Origin: DATFVJ01 sp963851085
GTDB lineage: Bacteria > Actinomycetota > Actinomycetes > Streptosporangiales > Streptosporangiaceae
Direction of reading: 5' to 3'
Length of the DNA stretch: 64,000 nt
NCBI GenBank assembly: GCA_963851085.1
Contig: CAWKNX010000018.1
Coordinates: 496,001-560,000, forward strand
The notes under the pieces are model-generated. The model had not been told where the DNA came from. It worked only from the letters and a program-made list of their open reading frames with translations, and made no database searches. Of this stretch, positions 35,253 to 43,634 are shown piece by piece. Every line of letters starts with the position of its first letter. Within the stretch, counting starts at the first letter, position 1. The position numbers and the translations under genes were made by a program.

Positions 35253-36438
35253 ATGAAAACCGCACGATTTATTTCGATGCTGTCCGGCGGGGCCGCCGCC
35301 GCGCCACTCTTGCTGGCGGCCGCTATGCCCGTCGCCGCCAGCCCGGCCGGCCGTCACAACGCGAATAATATGGGCTCTATCAGCTCAATCCTGAAAACTG
35401 GGGACATAGTCACTGGGGTACGCAGCACAGCGAGCGGCAAGGTTGTGCTGACGGGTTCAGCGGCAACCGGAAGCGGCATGCAAACTGCTCCGTTCCTCTA
35501 CGAAGGCCCGCTCACCACGGCCGCAAAGGGAGCAGTGGTATCGGCGTTGACGCCGCCCTTCCCTGGCGTGACGTCGGCGACGTTCTACGGCCCTGATACC
35601 CACTCCTTCAACCCGACGAGCATCCCGAGAGGCCAGGTTCGCGCCGTCGGGAGCTACCAGTCGTCGTCCGCACCCGCCGGTGTCATTAACCAGGGCATGA
35701 TCTACCTCGGGCCGGTGAGCGGATCGGGTGGATCATGGACATCCATCGACGTGCCCGCTGATGGCACCCATACGGCCGGGCACGTGCGGGCCTGCCCCAG
35801 GACCCGGGTCCACTGCTTCGTGATGGACACCATCGCGCACAGCACCATGGGCGATCTGGTCGTGGGCAACTACGACCTCAACCCCAGCGTGCGTGGTGGT
35901 GTGGTCTCGGGCAATGCCTTCATCTACAACGGCCAGGCAGCAGTGGACGTTGCTGCGTCTGGGCGGAAGCTTGTCGAGTGAGACCACGCTTTATGGCATC
36001 TGGCAGAACGGCGGGGGTGCCAGCCCGCACTACACCCTGGCCGGCGGCTCCTCAGCGAGGGGAACCCAGCGAGGGTTCCTCATGGCATACAACGAACGGA
36101 CCGGTGCCTTCGGAAAGCCGAAGTACTACCGTTATGGCAACGCCCCGGCGGTGGTGACACACTTCGACGGCATCACGGCCGTGCCGGGCGGTTTCCACCT
36201 AGTGGCCATAAGCTCGGCTCAGGATGTGTCGATGGCCTTCATCCCGGTCAAGGCCCACGGCAAATCCTTCGGCACTGCAACGTGGTATCCCATCGCTGTC
36301 ACCAAGAGCCCGCTGTGCTCGGGCGGCTGTAGTCACGCAACCGGGAATACTGTGTATAAGAACCGGGTGGTGGGAATCTATATCCGAAAAGGTTCCTCGG
36401 CTGTAAATAGCTATCTCGCCATCGTCTCAGGGCGGTAA
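35253..36438 (+). pseudogene. Secreted protein of unknown function, single frameshift
   Basis: ATG 35253 gives a signal peptide (MKTARFISMLSGG, hydrophobic Ala/Leu core, cleavage near VAASPA). A repeat-poor beta-rich domain runs to GNAFIYNGQ (about residue 228). From about 35935 the homologous sequence continues in the +1 frame: QQWTLLRLGGSLSSETTLYGIWQNGGG, GFLMAYNERTGAFGKPKYYRYGN, and ends SYLAIVSGR at 36438. Joined, it would be about 394 residues with pairs of Cys (CSGGC) near the end. Sequencing error or true frameshift cannot be told apart. Function not recognised; exported. Confidence 0.6.
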
Positions 36439-36592
36439 TGCGTGGCCGCTTTCTTGGTCCCTGGCAGGTTCATGTTGCCGTGTACCTGCGTCACTACATC
36501 CCGCTCAGGGCCGGTAGAGGGAGCTGGGTCGCTCCAGAACTGGGGGTTGTCGGAGTACCGGGAGTACTTCCATTTCTCGCGGGCGCCGTAGT

Positions 36593-36638
36593 GCTCATAA
36601 CCCAGAGGTCGGGGGGGCAAATCCCGCCCCCGCTACCA
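36593..36638 (+). repeat. 3' half of tRNA-Met(CAT): att-type fragment, copy 3
   Basis: Same 46-bp span as copies 1 and 2, but the T arm is mutated (GGTCGGGGGGGCAAATCCC in place of GGTCGCGGGTTCAAATCCC). It is followed, as in copy 1, by a CCCCTTC/GAAGGGG hairpin (36657-36678) and then the TA pair. Confidence 0.75.
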
Positions 36639-36656
36639 ACCAACCAAGGTCAGGGA

Positions 36657-36678
36657 CCCCTTCCGATCATAGAAGGGG
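36657..36678 (+). terminator. Hairpin downstream of tRNA fragment, copy 2
   Basis: CCCCTTC (36657-36663) pairs with GAAGGGG (36672-36678). Homologous to 6953-6984 although individual stem bases differ, so the pairing is kept while the sequence drifts. Confidence 0.5.
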
Positions 36679-36775
36679 CCTCTGGCGTGTCGGACGCCAA
36701 GGAGGCCTCAGTCCGGACCGGTCTTGTTGCTGCTGCGAGCGCTGGGCGGACCGCCCAGAGAAAGCCTGCTACATT

Positions 36776-36789
36776 GCTACGCATGTAGC
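36776..36789. promoter_or_regulatory. Palindromic operator of TA pair, copy 2
   Basis: GCTACGCATGTAGC is identical to 7076-7089 and at the same distance from the antitoxin ATG; again a GCTAC half-site follows at 36796-36800. Confidence 0.5.
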
Positions 36790-36809
36790 GAATATGCTAC
36801 ACTCGTCTC

Positions 36810-37064
36810 ATGGCTGCGATCCCTGCACGCGATCTCCGCAACCACACCGCAGAGGTTCTGCGACGAGTGGAGGCGGGCGAGGAGATCGAAGTCCTCAAGG
36901 ACAATCGCCCGGTGGCGAAGATTATCCCGCTTCCGCGGCGGCGGGAGTGGCTGCCCGCAGCAGAGATCGGCCACGAACTCTTGCGGCTGGGTCCTGATAC
37001 CACTGGCCTGTCGGAGGAATTGCAGGCGGCCCTCACTGAGACGACTGACGACATCTCGTGGTGA
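36810..37064 (+). CDS. Phd/YefM-type antitoxin, copy 2
   Basis: 84 residues, near-identical to the product at 7110-7364 (first substitutions: Thr2 to Ala, Ser48 to Pro, Gln61 to His). Same overlap with its toxin. With two almost equal pairs in one genome, cross-neutralisation is likely. Confidence 0.85.
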   Translation: MAAIPARDLRNHTAEVLRRVEAGEEIEVLKDNRPVAKIIPLPRRREWLPAAEIGHELLRLGPDTTGLSEELQAALTETTDDISW

Positions 37065-37453
37065 CTTCCCGGCGCGCGCTGGCCGATACCTCCATCTTCA
37101 TCGGTCTTGAGGCCACGCGGTTCGACGTCGGCCGGTTCGCCGATTTTGAGTGGGGCGTTTCTGCGGTCACTCTAGGTGAGTTGCGCCTTGGCGTGCTGCA
37201 AGCCCAGAATCCGGAAGCTGCCTCCCGGAGACTGTCGACCTACCAGCTCGCGCAGCGATTCGAGCCGCTCACCGTAGACGAAGCAGTGTCTGACGCCTGG
37301 GCGCTGCTGGTCTCCCGGCTCCGTGCGGCGGGGCGCAAGGCGCCGATCAACGACAGCTGGATCGCCGCCACCGCGATCGCTCATGGCGTTCCCATCGTGA
37401 CGCAGGATTCCGATTACGACGGTATGCCCGATGTTGATGTCATCAGGATCTGA
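37058..37453 (+). CDS. vapC: PIN-domain toxin (VapC-type ribonuclease), copy 2
   Basis: 131 residues, differing from copy 1 only at a few positions (for example Glu to Asp in VSDAWAL and the C-terminal DVDVIRI). All PIN acidic residues are retained, so both copies look functional. The nucleotide match with copy 1 ends shortly after the stop codon. Confidence 0.85.
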   Translation: MVTSRRALADTSIFIGLEATRFDVGRFADFEWGVSAVTLGELRLGVLQAQNPEAASRRLSTYQLAQRFEPLTVDEAVSDAWALLVSRLRAAGRKAPINDSWIAATAIAHGVPIVTQDSDYDGMPDVDVIRI

Positions 37454-37964
37454 CATGGCCCGAGATTGATGAGCTGCTGAACGGCCACGTCGGGGCGCTG
37501 CTGGCCCCGGCTCGGCGATCAGCCTTCCGGCCAGGTCCCGGTTGAATGTCTCCTAGCTCACGGCCGCGTTTCGGGGATCCATCGCGCCCGTGTACTCCCT
37601 GGCCGGCACCCGGGTGAAGCGCACGGGATACCGGCGGATCCGGGTTCGGTTCCCGCAAAGCTCGCCCGCTGGCAAGAGACGGCGGGGGAGCTGTGGCACG
37701 GCGTGAGTGGCGATCAGCGTGGCCGGCTGCATTGGCGATCACCCTCAGTTCCGGGCGATCCATGCGCAGGCCGCCGATTTGCGGGCCCGCATCGCCGAGC
37801 TGACGGAATAGCCCCGGGTCGGCACCTCGCCGAGCACGCTCGGCGAGCGGGTCGATGCGTCCTCCGGTCCGCCTTGCGTCACGTGCTCGATCCTGGTCTT
37901 CAGCACCGAGCACACCGGCACTGGGGCGGCCCGAACGGCGGGCCAGGGGCGGGACGGAGTAGCT
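37454..37964. other. Degenerate region
   Basis: No intact gene. A plus-strand scrap QFRAIHAQAADLRARIAELTE followed by a stop (about 37748-37812) looks like the C-terminal coiled coil of a MerR-type regulator, but it is too short to assign. Confidence 0.35.
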
Positions 37965-38225
37965 ATGCCTTATGTCAAGGTCGGCCAGGAGAACTCGGGC
38001 CCGATCGAGCTGTACTACGAAGATCATGGCTCGGGCGGCCCGGTCGTCGTGATCCATGGTTACCCGTTCAGCGGCCGTGGCTGGGGTCGGCAGGTCCCGG
38101 TGCTGCTGGAGGATGGTCACCGGGTGATCACCTACGACCGGCGCGGGGTTCGGCAGGTCCAGCCAGCCGGCCACCGGATATGACGACGGCACTTTCGCCG
38201 CCGACCTGCACACGCTCCTGCTCCC
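37965..38225 (+). pseudogene. Haloperoxidase-type alpha/beta hydrolase, N-terminal remnant
   Basis: MPYVKVGQENSGPIELYYEDHGSGGPVVVIHGYPFSGRGW is the conserved start of non-heme haloperoxidase-like hydrolases (oxyanion motif HGYPFSGRGW). After TYDRRG the frame shifts: SSQPATGYDDGTFAADLHTLL is in another frame. The nucleophile and the rest are missing; at about 38226 unrelated minus-strand sequence begins. Confidence 0.65.
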
Positions 38226-38283
38226 AGTGCTGCCTGCCGCCGTGGGCATTGATGGCCGGTTTCAGCAGGTCATTCATGGGATC
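38226..38283 (-). pseudogene. Start of an unidentified protein (MNDLLKPAINAHGG)
   Basis: About 19 codons, MNDLLKPAINAHGGRQHWEQ, resemble the N-terminus of a hypothetical protein family common near hydrolases in actinomycetes. It breaks off where the haloperoxidase fragment ends, so the two broken genes share one junction. Confidence 0.35.
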
Positions 38284-38800
38284 CTCCGTTCGCGCCCGGA
38301 CGACGCGTCGTGCCGGGGGGCACCACCACAACCTCAGGCTTCATGTCCGCGACCGCAACTTCTCTCCTTTTCATGTAAGTGGCCTGTGTCCATGCCACGG
38401 GGGCTGGTCCTGGCATCCACGGTTGCGCGCCGGGCGGCCGCTCGCGCCCGTGGAAAACCCTGGCCGGTGCCCTGGTCTGCGGTCCGGGCCGCCGGGTGGC
38501 GGGCCGCCGGGTGGCGGGGTGACCGGTGCGGAAGACGGGAATGGGGCACGTGATCGCAGGCTTGGCCGGGAGATCGTGCCGGCTCGCTCGCCGGGTGTGC
38601 CTGGGGACGTGGCGGGAAGCTCCCGGCCCGGGGTGCTGATGATCGATGCCAGCGCGTATCTTTCCTGCGGCGCGTCGCCTCACGTCCCGGGCCGCAGCAC
38701 CAGGCATAGGCGACCACAGGCCAGCCGGCTGTTGCCGAAAGGGCTCAGCCGCATCGGCCATACCCGATGTGGCTGACCGGGACCCCTGCGTCCATTGACA
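38284..38800. other. Intergenic, no gene seen
   Basis: No supported gene. It includes a short tandem duplication (GGGCCGCCGGGTGGCGGGCC-type, about 38490-38525). Confidence 0.4.
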
Positions 38801-38805
38801 TCGGT

Positions 38806-38845
38806 CGATATCGCCACGAGACTTATCTATCGACAGTCATCAATG
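38806..38845. promoter_or_regulatory. Putative ArsR operator before the aquaglyceroporin gene
   Basis: AT-rich stretch with TCGATATCG and TATCTATCGACAGTCATC, resembling the TCGACA/TGTCGA half-sites at 41627 and GACATATGTC at 43089. Likely the arsenite-responsive promoter of the aquaporin-oxidoreductase pair. Confidence 0.4.
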
Positions 38846-38860
38846 TACTTGGAGGGTGCC

Positions 38861-39670
38861 GTGGCGCGCGTCGTGGCACCTTCGCACGGCCCTGCGTTGT
38901 GGCGGCGGCTGCTGGCCGAGGCAGTAGGGAGCGCGTTCCTGGCGGCCACGGTGATCGGTTCGGGTATCGCGGCACAGCAGTTGTCTCCGGGTGATACCGG
39001 GCTGGAGTTGCTGGAGAACGCGGCGGCGACCGCCGCCGGGCTGTTCGCCATCATTTTGATGTTCGGCCCGGTCTCCGGCGGTCATTTCAACCCGGTGGTG
39101 TCGTTTGTCGACGCCGCGTTCGGGGGGGTGCGATGGCGGGAGGCGGCCGCCTACCTGCCGGCCCAGGTGGGTGGCTGCGTGGGCGGGGCGGTGCTGGCCA
39201 ACCTGATGTTCGCCAGGGCTGCGGTCAGTATCTCCGGCAGGCACCGCGTGTCGGCGGCGCATTTCCTGAGCGAGGTCGTCGCCACGGCGGGGCTGATCCT
39301 GGTGATCTTCGCGCTGGCCCGGACGGGCCGGGCACGGTCGGCCCCGGCGGCGGTCGGTGCCTATATCGGCGCCGCCTACTTCTTCACGAGTTCGACCAGC
39401 TTCGCCAACCCGGCGATCACGGCCGGCCGGATGTTCTCTGACACCTTCGCCGGGATCGCCCCCTCGTCGGTGCCCGCATTCATCGCCGCGCAACTGGCCG
39501 GCGGTGTGGCGGCATATGGGCTGATCAGGGCGCTGTATCCGGGCGTTACGCCCGCCGAGGCCGCCGATGTGATCTTCCCCCATGACAGCGCGGACGCGGC
39601 CCGCGGCGGCCGCTGGGCCCGCCCCACCGACATAACCGCGCCTGGCGGATCGGTGAGCTCCGCCCGCTGA
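38861..39670 (+). CDS. MIP-family aquaglyceroporin, arsenite channel type
   Basis: About 269 residues from GTG 38861, which has GGAGG five bases before it; an upstream ATG at 38842 would overlap the putative operator. Six hydrophobic segments and the two half-helix motifs GGHFNPVVSF (first, NPV) and SFANPAITAGRMFSDTFAGIAP (second, NPA). The S-F-T/A-I-A region after the second motif and the position beside arsR genes fit AqpS-type channels, which let As(III) leave the cell after arsenate reduction. It is followed 61 bases later by a flavoprotein gene on the same strand, probably one transcript. Confidence 0.85.
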   Translation: MARVVAPSHGPALWRRLLAEAVGSAFLAATVIGSGIAAQQLSPGDTGLELLENAAATAAGLFAIILMFGPVSGGHFNPVVSFVDAAFGGVRWREAAAYLPAQVGGCVGGAVLANLMFARAAVSISGRHRVSAAHFLSEVVATAGLILVIFALARTGRARSAPAAVGAYIGAAYFFTSSTSFANPAITAGRMFSDTFAGIAPSSVPAFIAAQLAGGVAAYGLIRALYPGVTPAEAADVIFPHDSADAARGGRWARPTDITAPGGSVSSAR

Positions 39671-39731
39671 TGCCTGGCGCCGGAGGCGGCGGCCTGAGGA
39701 CGGCACAACGGACCAATCTGAAGGGAGCGCG

Positions 39732-41148
39732 ATGCACCTGGTCGCCGTGGGCGGCAGCGACGCTGGGATCAGCGCGGCGCTGCGCGCCAGGGAACTGAGC
39801 CCAGGCGCCGAGGTGACCGTTGTCGCCGCGGACGCGTACCCGAACTTCTCCATCTGCGGCATCCCGTACTACGTGTCCGGTGACGTCACCGACTGGCGGA
39901 ACCTGGCCCACCGGACGGCCGCTGACCTTGAAACGGCCGGCCTGGTACTGCGCCTCGATACGATCGCCCGCAGCATTGACACCAACGGCCGCAAGGTCAC
40001 GGTCACCGGCCCTGGCGGCGCTGAGGAGCTGCTGTCCTACGACGCCCTCGTGGTCGGCACCGGGGCGGTCCCGGCCTGCCCGCCGATCGCCGGCCTGGCC
40101 ACCGATGACGCGCTGGGCCCAGCACACGGGGTGCACCTCCTGCACTCGATGGGTGACACCTTCGCCCTGATGAGCACGCTGGACAAGATCTCGCCCAGCC
40201 GCGCGGTGATTGTCGGCGCCGGTTACATCGGCCTGGAGATGGCCGAGGCCCTGACCGCCCGGGGGCTGGCGGTCATCCAGATGGAGCAACTGCCCGAGGT
40301 ACTGCCCACCGTCGACCCGGAGCTGGGCACCCTGGTGCGCGGCGAACTCACCGGCCACGGCGTCGAGGTCCTCACCTCGACGGCTGTGCAGGCGATCACA
40401 GCTGCTCCGGCCGGGTCCGGCGGGCCGGCTGCACGTCCAAGCGCGCGGCGCCGACGGCACCGCCGTTTCCAGGGTCGCCGACGTGGTGCTGGTGGTCACC
40501 GGGGTGCGGCCCGATACCGCGCTCGCCGCGTCGGCGGGCGCGACGCTGGGCTTCAAGGACGCGCTCGAGGTCGACCGGGAGATGCGGACCAGCCTGCCCG
40601 GCGTATTCGCGGCCGGGGACTGCGTGGTGACCTGGCACCGCCTCGCCGGGGTGACCTACCTGCCGCTCGGCACGACCGCGCACAAACAGGGCCGGGTGGC
40701 CGGGGAGAACGCGCTCGGCGGCCAGCGGAAGTTCGCCGGCAGCCTCGGCACCCAGGTGGTGAAGATCTTCGACCACGCCGCCGCCCGCACCGGGCTGCGC
40801 GATCACGAGGCCGTCGCCGCGGGGTTCGAGCCGTTCACCGCGGCGCATGGGGCCGATGACCACAAGGCCTACTACCCGGGCAGCCACCGGATCCAGATGC
40901 GCTTCACCGGGGACCGCCGCACCGGTCGGCTGCTCGGCGTCCAGCTCTTCGGTCACCGGCACGCCGAGGTGGCCAAGCGGATCGACATCGCCGCCGCCGC
41001 CATCTTCAACGAGATGACCGTCGAGCAGATCAGCGACCTCGACCTGTCCTACACCCCGCCGCTGGGCAGCCCATGGGACGCAGTGCAGGCCGGCGCGCAG
41101 GCGTGGGTGCGGGCCGCACCTGCCGGGCAGCCATCCTCACCGGGCTAG
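39732..41148 (+). pseudogene. CoA-disulfide-reductase-like FAD/NAD oxidoreductase, one frameshift
   Basis: From ATG 39732: VAVGGSDAGISAALRARE (FAD site), NFSICGIPYYVSGDV (the single redox Cys of CoA-disulfide reductase-like enzymes), YDALVVGTGAVP and SRAVIVGAGYIGLEMAEAL (NAD site). At about 40420 the frame changes; RLHVQARGADGTAVSRVADVVLVVTGVRPD, GVFAAGDCVV and a complete C-terminal dimerisation domain run to the TAG at 41146. About 471 residues when joined. Such flavoproteins recur in actinobacterial arsenic islands; their substrate there is not settled. RBS GAAGGGAG precedes the ATG. Confidence 0.75.
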
Positions 41149-41207
41149 CCGACCTCACCGGGCTAGCCGACCTCACCTGGCTAGCCGACCTCACCTGGCT
41201 AGCCGAC
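41136..41207. repeat. Four tandem 18-bp repeats across a convergent gene junction
   Basis: CTCACC(G/T)GGCTAGCCGAC is repeated at 41136, 41154, 41172 and 41190. The first copy contains the TAG stop of the oxidoreductase and the last reaches the 3' end of arsR on the other strand. Each unit includes the palindrome GCTAGC. Confidence 0.85.
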
Positions 41208-41573
41208 GGTGACCCCGTCCAGGGCCAGCGCCAGTTGCAGCGCGGCCAGCCGCCCCGGCACGACCCGGTACCACACCCAGGTGCCCCTCTTGTCCTTGTC
41301 CACCAGGCCAGCGTTGAACAGGACCTTCAGGTGATGGCTGACGGTCGGCTGTGACTTGCCGAGCGGCTCGGCGAGGGCGCACGCACAGACCTCACCGCCG
41401 GGCTGCGCCGCGATCATGCTCAGCAGCCGCAGCCGGGCCGGGTCTGCCAGCGCCGCGAACGCCCGGGCCAGCGCCTCCGCCTCCGCCTCCGACAGCGCAG
41501 CCGGCCGCGGCGGCGGGCCGCACGCCTCGGCGGCCACAGGCCGGGCAGAACCGGTTCTGGCTGCTATTTCCAT
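41199..41573 (-). CDS. arsR: ArsR-family arsenite-responsive repressor 1
   Basis: 124 residues. Core winged helix about 30-110: LARAFAALADPARLRLLSMIA, GEVCACALAEPLGKSQPTVSHHLKVLFNAGLVDKDKRGTWVWYRVV. The CACAL motif at the start of helix 3 provides a Cys pair typical of As(III)-sensing ArsR; further Cys are present upstream (EACGPP). It faces away from the pstS-like gene with the palindrome at 41627 between them. It would release DNA when arsenite binds. Confidence 0.85.
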   Translation of the reverse strand: MEIAARTGSARPVAAEACGPPPRPAALSEAEAEALARAFAALADPARLRLLSMIAAQPGGEVCACALAEPLGKSQPTVSHHLKVLFNAGLVDKDKRGTWVWYRVVPGRLAALQLALALDGVTVG

Positions 41574-41626
41574 GTTCGCAGGCTACCCGAACGATTGATA
41601 AGCCTCTATATTGATAGCTGTCTATA

Positions 41627-41640
41627 TCGACAGATGTCGA
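41627..41640. promoter_or_regulatory. Putative ArsR operator between arsR1 and pstS-like gene
   Basis: TCGACA-GA-TGTCGA, a 6-bp inverted repeat inside an AT-rich stretch (41593-41645) that separates divergent genes. Positioned to control both. Confidence 0.5.
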
Positions 41641-41644
41641 AATA

Positions 41645-42198
41645 ATGGGAGCAGCCATGCGTCACCACATCCGGTCACGTGTCGCTGCCAGCCGGAATGT
41701 GGGACGCCGCTGGCTGGCCTGGGCCAGCCTGATCCTCGGCGCGATAGCGCTGTCGTCCTGCGCGTCGAACGCCACCGCAACCCCAACGCCCACCCCTTCC
41801 ACGCCCGTCGCCGTCACCGGCGACCCTGACCTCCATACGCCCCCGGCACAGCTATCGGGCGCTGGTTCCACCTTCGACGAGCCCTTCTTCACCCCGGCCT
41901 TCGCCGCCTACCACCGGCTCAACCCTGGGTCAGCGTGGACTACGCGGCTGTCGGCAGCGGCGTCGGCATCGCCCGGTTCTCCGCCGGGCAGGTCAGCTTC
42001 GGTGCCACCGACGTCCCCATGACGGCCGCTCAACAGCGCGCTGCCCGCGGCGGCGTCGTGCAGGTGCCCGTCGCCCTGGGCGGCGAGACCCTCAGCTCCA
42101 ACCTCAGCGGCATAGCCGCCGGACTGCACATCCAGCAACTCGCCCACGCCACCCTCGCCGAGATCACCGGCCCGGGCGGAACCCGGCTGCTCGGCTAA
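41645..42198 (+). pseudogene. PstS-like phosphate-binding lipoprotein, broken
   Basis: ATG 41645 (or 41657) gives a lipoprotein signal: GRRWLAWASLILGAIALSSC (lipobox) and a Thr/Pro linker, then LSGAGSTFDEPFFTPAFAAYHRLNP, the phosphate-contacting loop of PstS (GAGSTF). At about 41930 the frame shifts; VDYAAVGSGVGIARFSAGQVSFGATDVPM and VVQVPVALGG follow. Homology ends near 42145, well short of the second lobe. Its location in an arsenic island fits phosphate-specific uptake under arsenate stress, but this copy is non-functional. Confidence 0.65.
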
Positions 42199-42346
42199 CC
42201 CACAGCTAACCCGGCAGCTGTCCTGCCCATCAGCCGAGGCACCATCCGGGCCCAGGCCCTTGTGCCTGCGCCCGGTGAAGCACCGGCGCCAGATGGCAGG
42301 CCGGCGCTCCACTCGGTGATCGGCGGTCTTCCGCAAGGTGTGCCGT

Positions 42347-42823
42347 TCAGCAGCAACTGGCTCCCGCCGCAGCCGTCTCGCCGACCTCGCCGGCTTGGGT
42401 CTGTGCTGTGGTGGCCGGGGCGCAGCAGACCGAGTCCTCGGCCTTGCCGAGCACGTCAGCGTCGGCCTTGACGACGTACACCTCCCATGGCTCGCCACCG
42501 GGACCGTGGACCCAGACCTTGTCCTGGACCGCGTAGCAGCAGGAGGTGTTCTCCTCCACAGCGGTGTCCAGGCCCTCGCCGGCCAGGCGGGAGGCGGCCG
42601 CGGTAACCTGACCGGCCGACTCGACCTCGACGCCGAGATGGTCAAGCCGGGTCGCCTCGCTGGTCTCGCCCGCCAGCAGGACGAGCTTGAGCGGCGGCTC
42701 AGCGACGGCGAAGTTGGCATAACCGGGCCGGAGCTTGGCCGGGCCGGTGCCCAACAGCTTGGAGTAGAACGCGATCGAAGCCTGCAGGTCAGCGACCCGC
42801 AGCGCGAGCTGGACACGAGACAT
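42347..42823 (-). CDS. arsI: ArsI-type C-As lyase (glyoxalase/VOC fold)
   Basis: 158 residues from ATG 42823, with GAAGGAGAA before it. VOC fold: VQLALRVADLQASIAFYSKLLGTGPAKLRPGYANF, then RLDHLGVEVES. Gln5, His62 and Glu114 fit the metal triad of ArsI, and the vicinal pair Cys95-Cys96 in ENTSCCYAVQDKVWV matches the thiol pair that binds trivalent organoarsenicals. Additional CC pairs at 133-134 and 157-158 form a Cys-rich tail. ArsI cleaves the carbon-arsenic bond of methylarsenite and aromatic arsenicals. CadI cadmium-induced proteins are close relatives and the main alternative. Confidence 0.85.
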   Translation of the reverse strand: MSRVQLALRVADLQASIAFYSKLLGTGPAKLRPGYANFAVAEPPLKLVLLAGETSEATRLDHLGVEVESAGQVTAAASRLAGEGLDTAVEENTSCCYAVQDKVWVHGPGGEPWEVYVVKADADVLGKAEDSVCCAPATTAQTQAGEVGETAAAGASCC

Positions 42824-43028
42824 GAGGTTCTCCTTCCTCAAGGGCTGGAAACGAACCGGGCGAGCGGCCGGCCCGCGGTGGCGGTCAGAAGTGGAAGCCG
42901 GCGGCAAAAGGGCACCGGCACCAGCGCTTTTTACGCGGGCCTGGCTGCGGCCGGCGCTGACGATGCTGCCAGTGGCGATGCCGCCAGTGGCAGCGGTCCT
43001 GAAGCGGTGGCTCATCACAGCCTCCTGG

Positions 43029-43098
43029 TTAGATGTCCGTCTAAGCGCTGGTCTGAGTTTGCCAACTGCTTAGGTATCTGTCAAATTAGACATATGTC
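43029..43098. promoter_or_regulatory. Pair of ArsR-like operators between arsI and arsR2
   Basis: TTAGATGTCCGTCTAA (43029-43044) and GACATATGTC (43089-43098). The second palindrome contains the ATG of arsR2, so binding would block translation initiation signals as well as transcription. Confidence 0.45.
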
Positions 43099-43366
43099 GA
43101 AACAGATGCTGTTGCCGGTGATCGGGACCTGGGCGTGCTGCTCGCCGCTGGCGGCTGAGCCGGTGAGCGAAGCGGAAGCGGCCGGGCTGGCGCGCGTGTT
43201 CAAGGCGCTGGCCGACCCGGTGCGGTTGCGGCCGCTGACGCTGATTGCCTCCAACGACGGTGGTGAGGCGTGTGTCTGCGAGCTGGCCGGCGCCTTCGAC
43301 GCACGGGTAGACGCCCCAGCCCGGCTCTCGGGAACCCGCCAATCCCGGCCGTTGCTGGATAACTGA
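43094..43366 (+). pseudogene. arsR: ArsR-family repressor 2, truncated
   Basis: ATG 43094: MSKQMLLPVIGTWACCSPLAAEP (Cys pair), EAEAAGLARVFKALADPVRLRPLTLIAS, GEACVCELAGAFD. The CVCEL arsenite motif is present, but the DNA-recognition helix (S-Q-P-T-x-S-x-H-L-K-V-L) is missing. The frame leaves the family after GAFD and ends 24 residues later. Without the recognition helix it should not bind DNA alone, though it could still dimerise or bind arsenite. Confidence 0.7.
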
Positions 43367-43397
43367 ACACCCAGTTCAGCTCCCCCTCGCTCGGCGC

Positions 43398-43634
43398 TCA
43401 GCCGGCGACCGCGGAGTTGATTGCGGGCGCGGCGTCGCGGGCGGCCTGGCAGATGCCGCAGCGGATGGTGCGCGCGGGCGGCTCGATGGCGACCACGCGG
43501 TTGATCACCATGGTGCGGGTCAGCCAGCGGGCGGTGACGTGCGCGTGGTGGTGGCACACGGCGGCGCCGCAGTCGGCGCAGATGGCGACAGCGGCGGCCT
43601 GGCCGCCGAGCGCGGCGCAGTCGAAGCAGTTCAC
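43398..43634 (-). CDS. DUF2180 small Cys-rich protein
   Basis: 78 residues from GTG 43634, which overlaps the acr3 stop (GTGA). MNCFDCAALGG and AICADCGAAVCHHHAHV give two CxxC-type knuckles plus His, and IRCGICQAARDA a third. DUF2180 proteins accompany ACR3 operons in actinomycetes. The Cys/His set suggests zinc or arsenite binding, perhaps handing arsenite to the pump; this is inference. Confidence 0.75.
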   Translation of the reverse strand: MNCFDCAALGGQAAAVAICADCGAAVCHHHAHVTARWLTRTMVINRVVAIEPPARTIRCGICQAARDAAPAINSAVAG

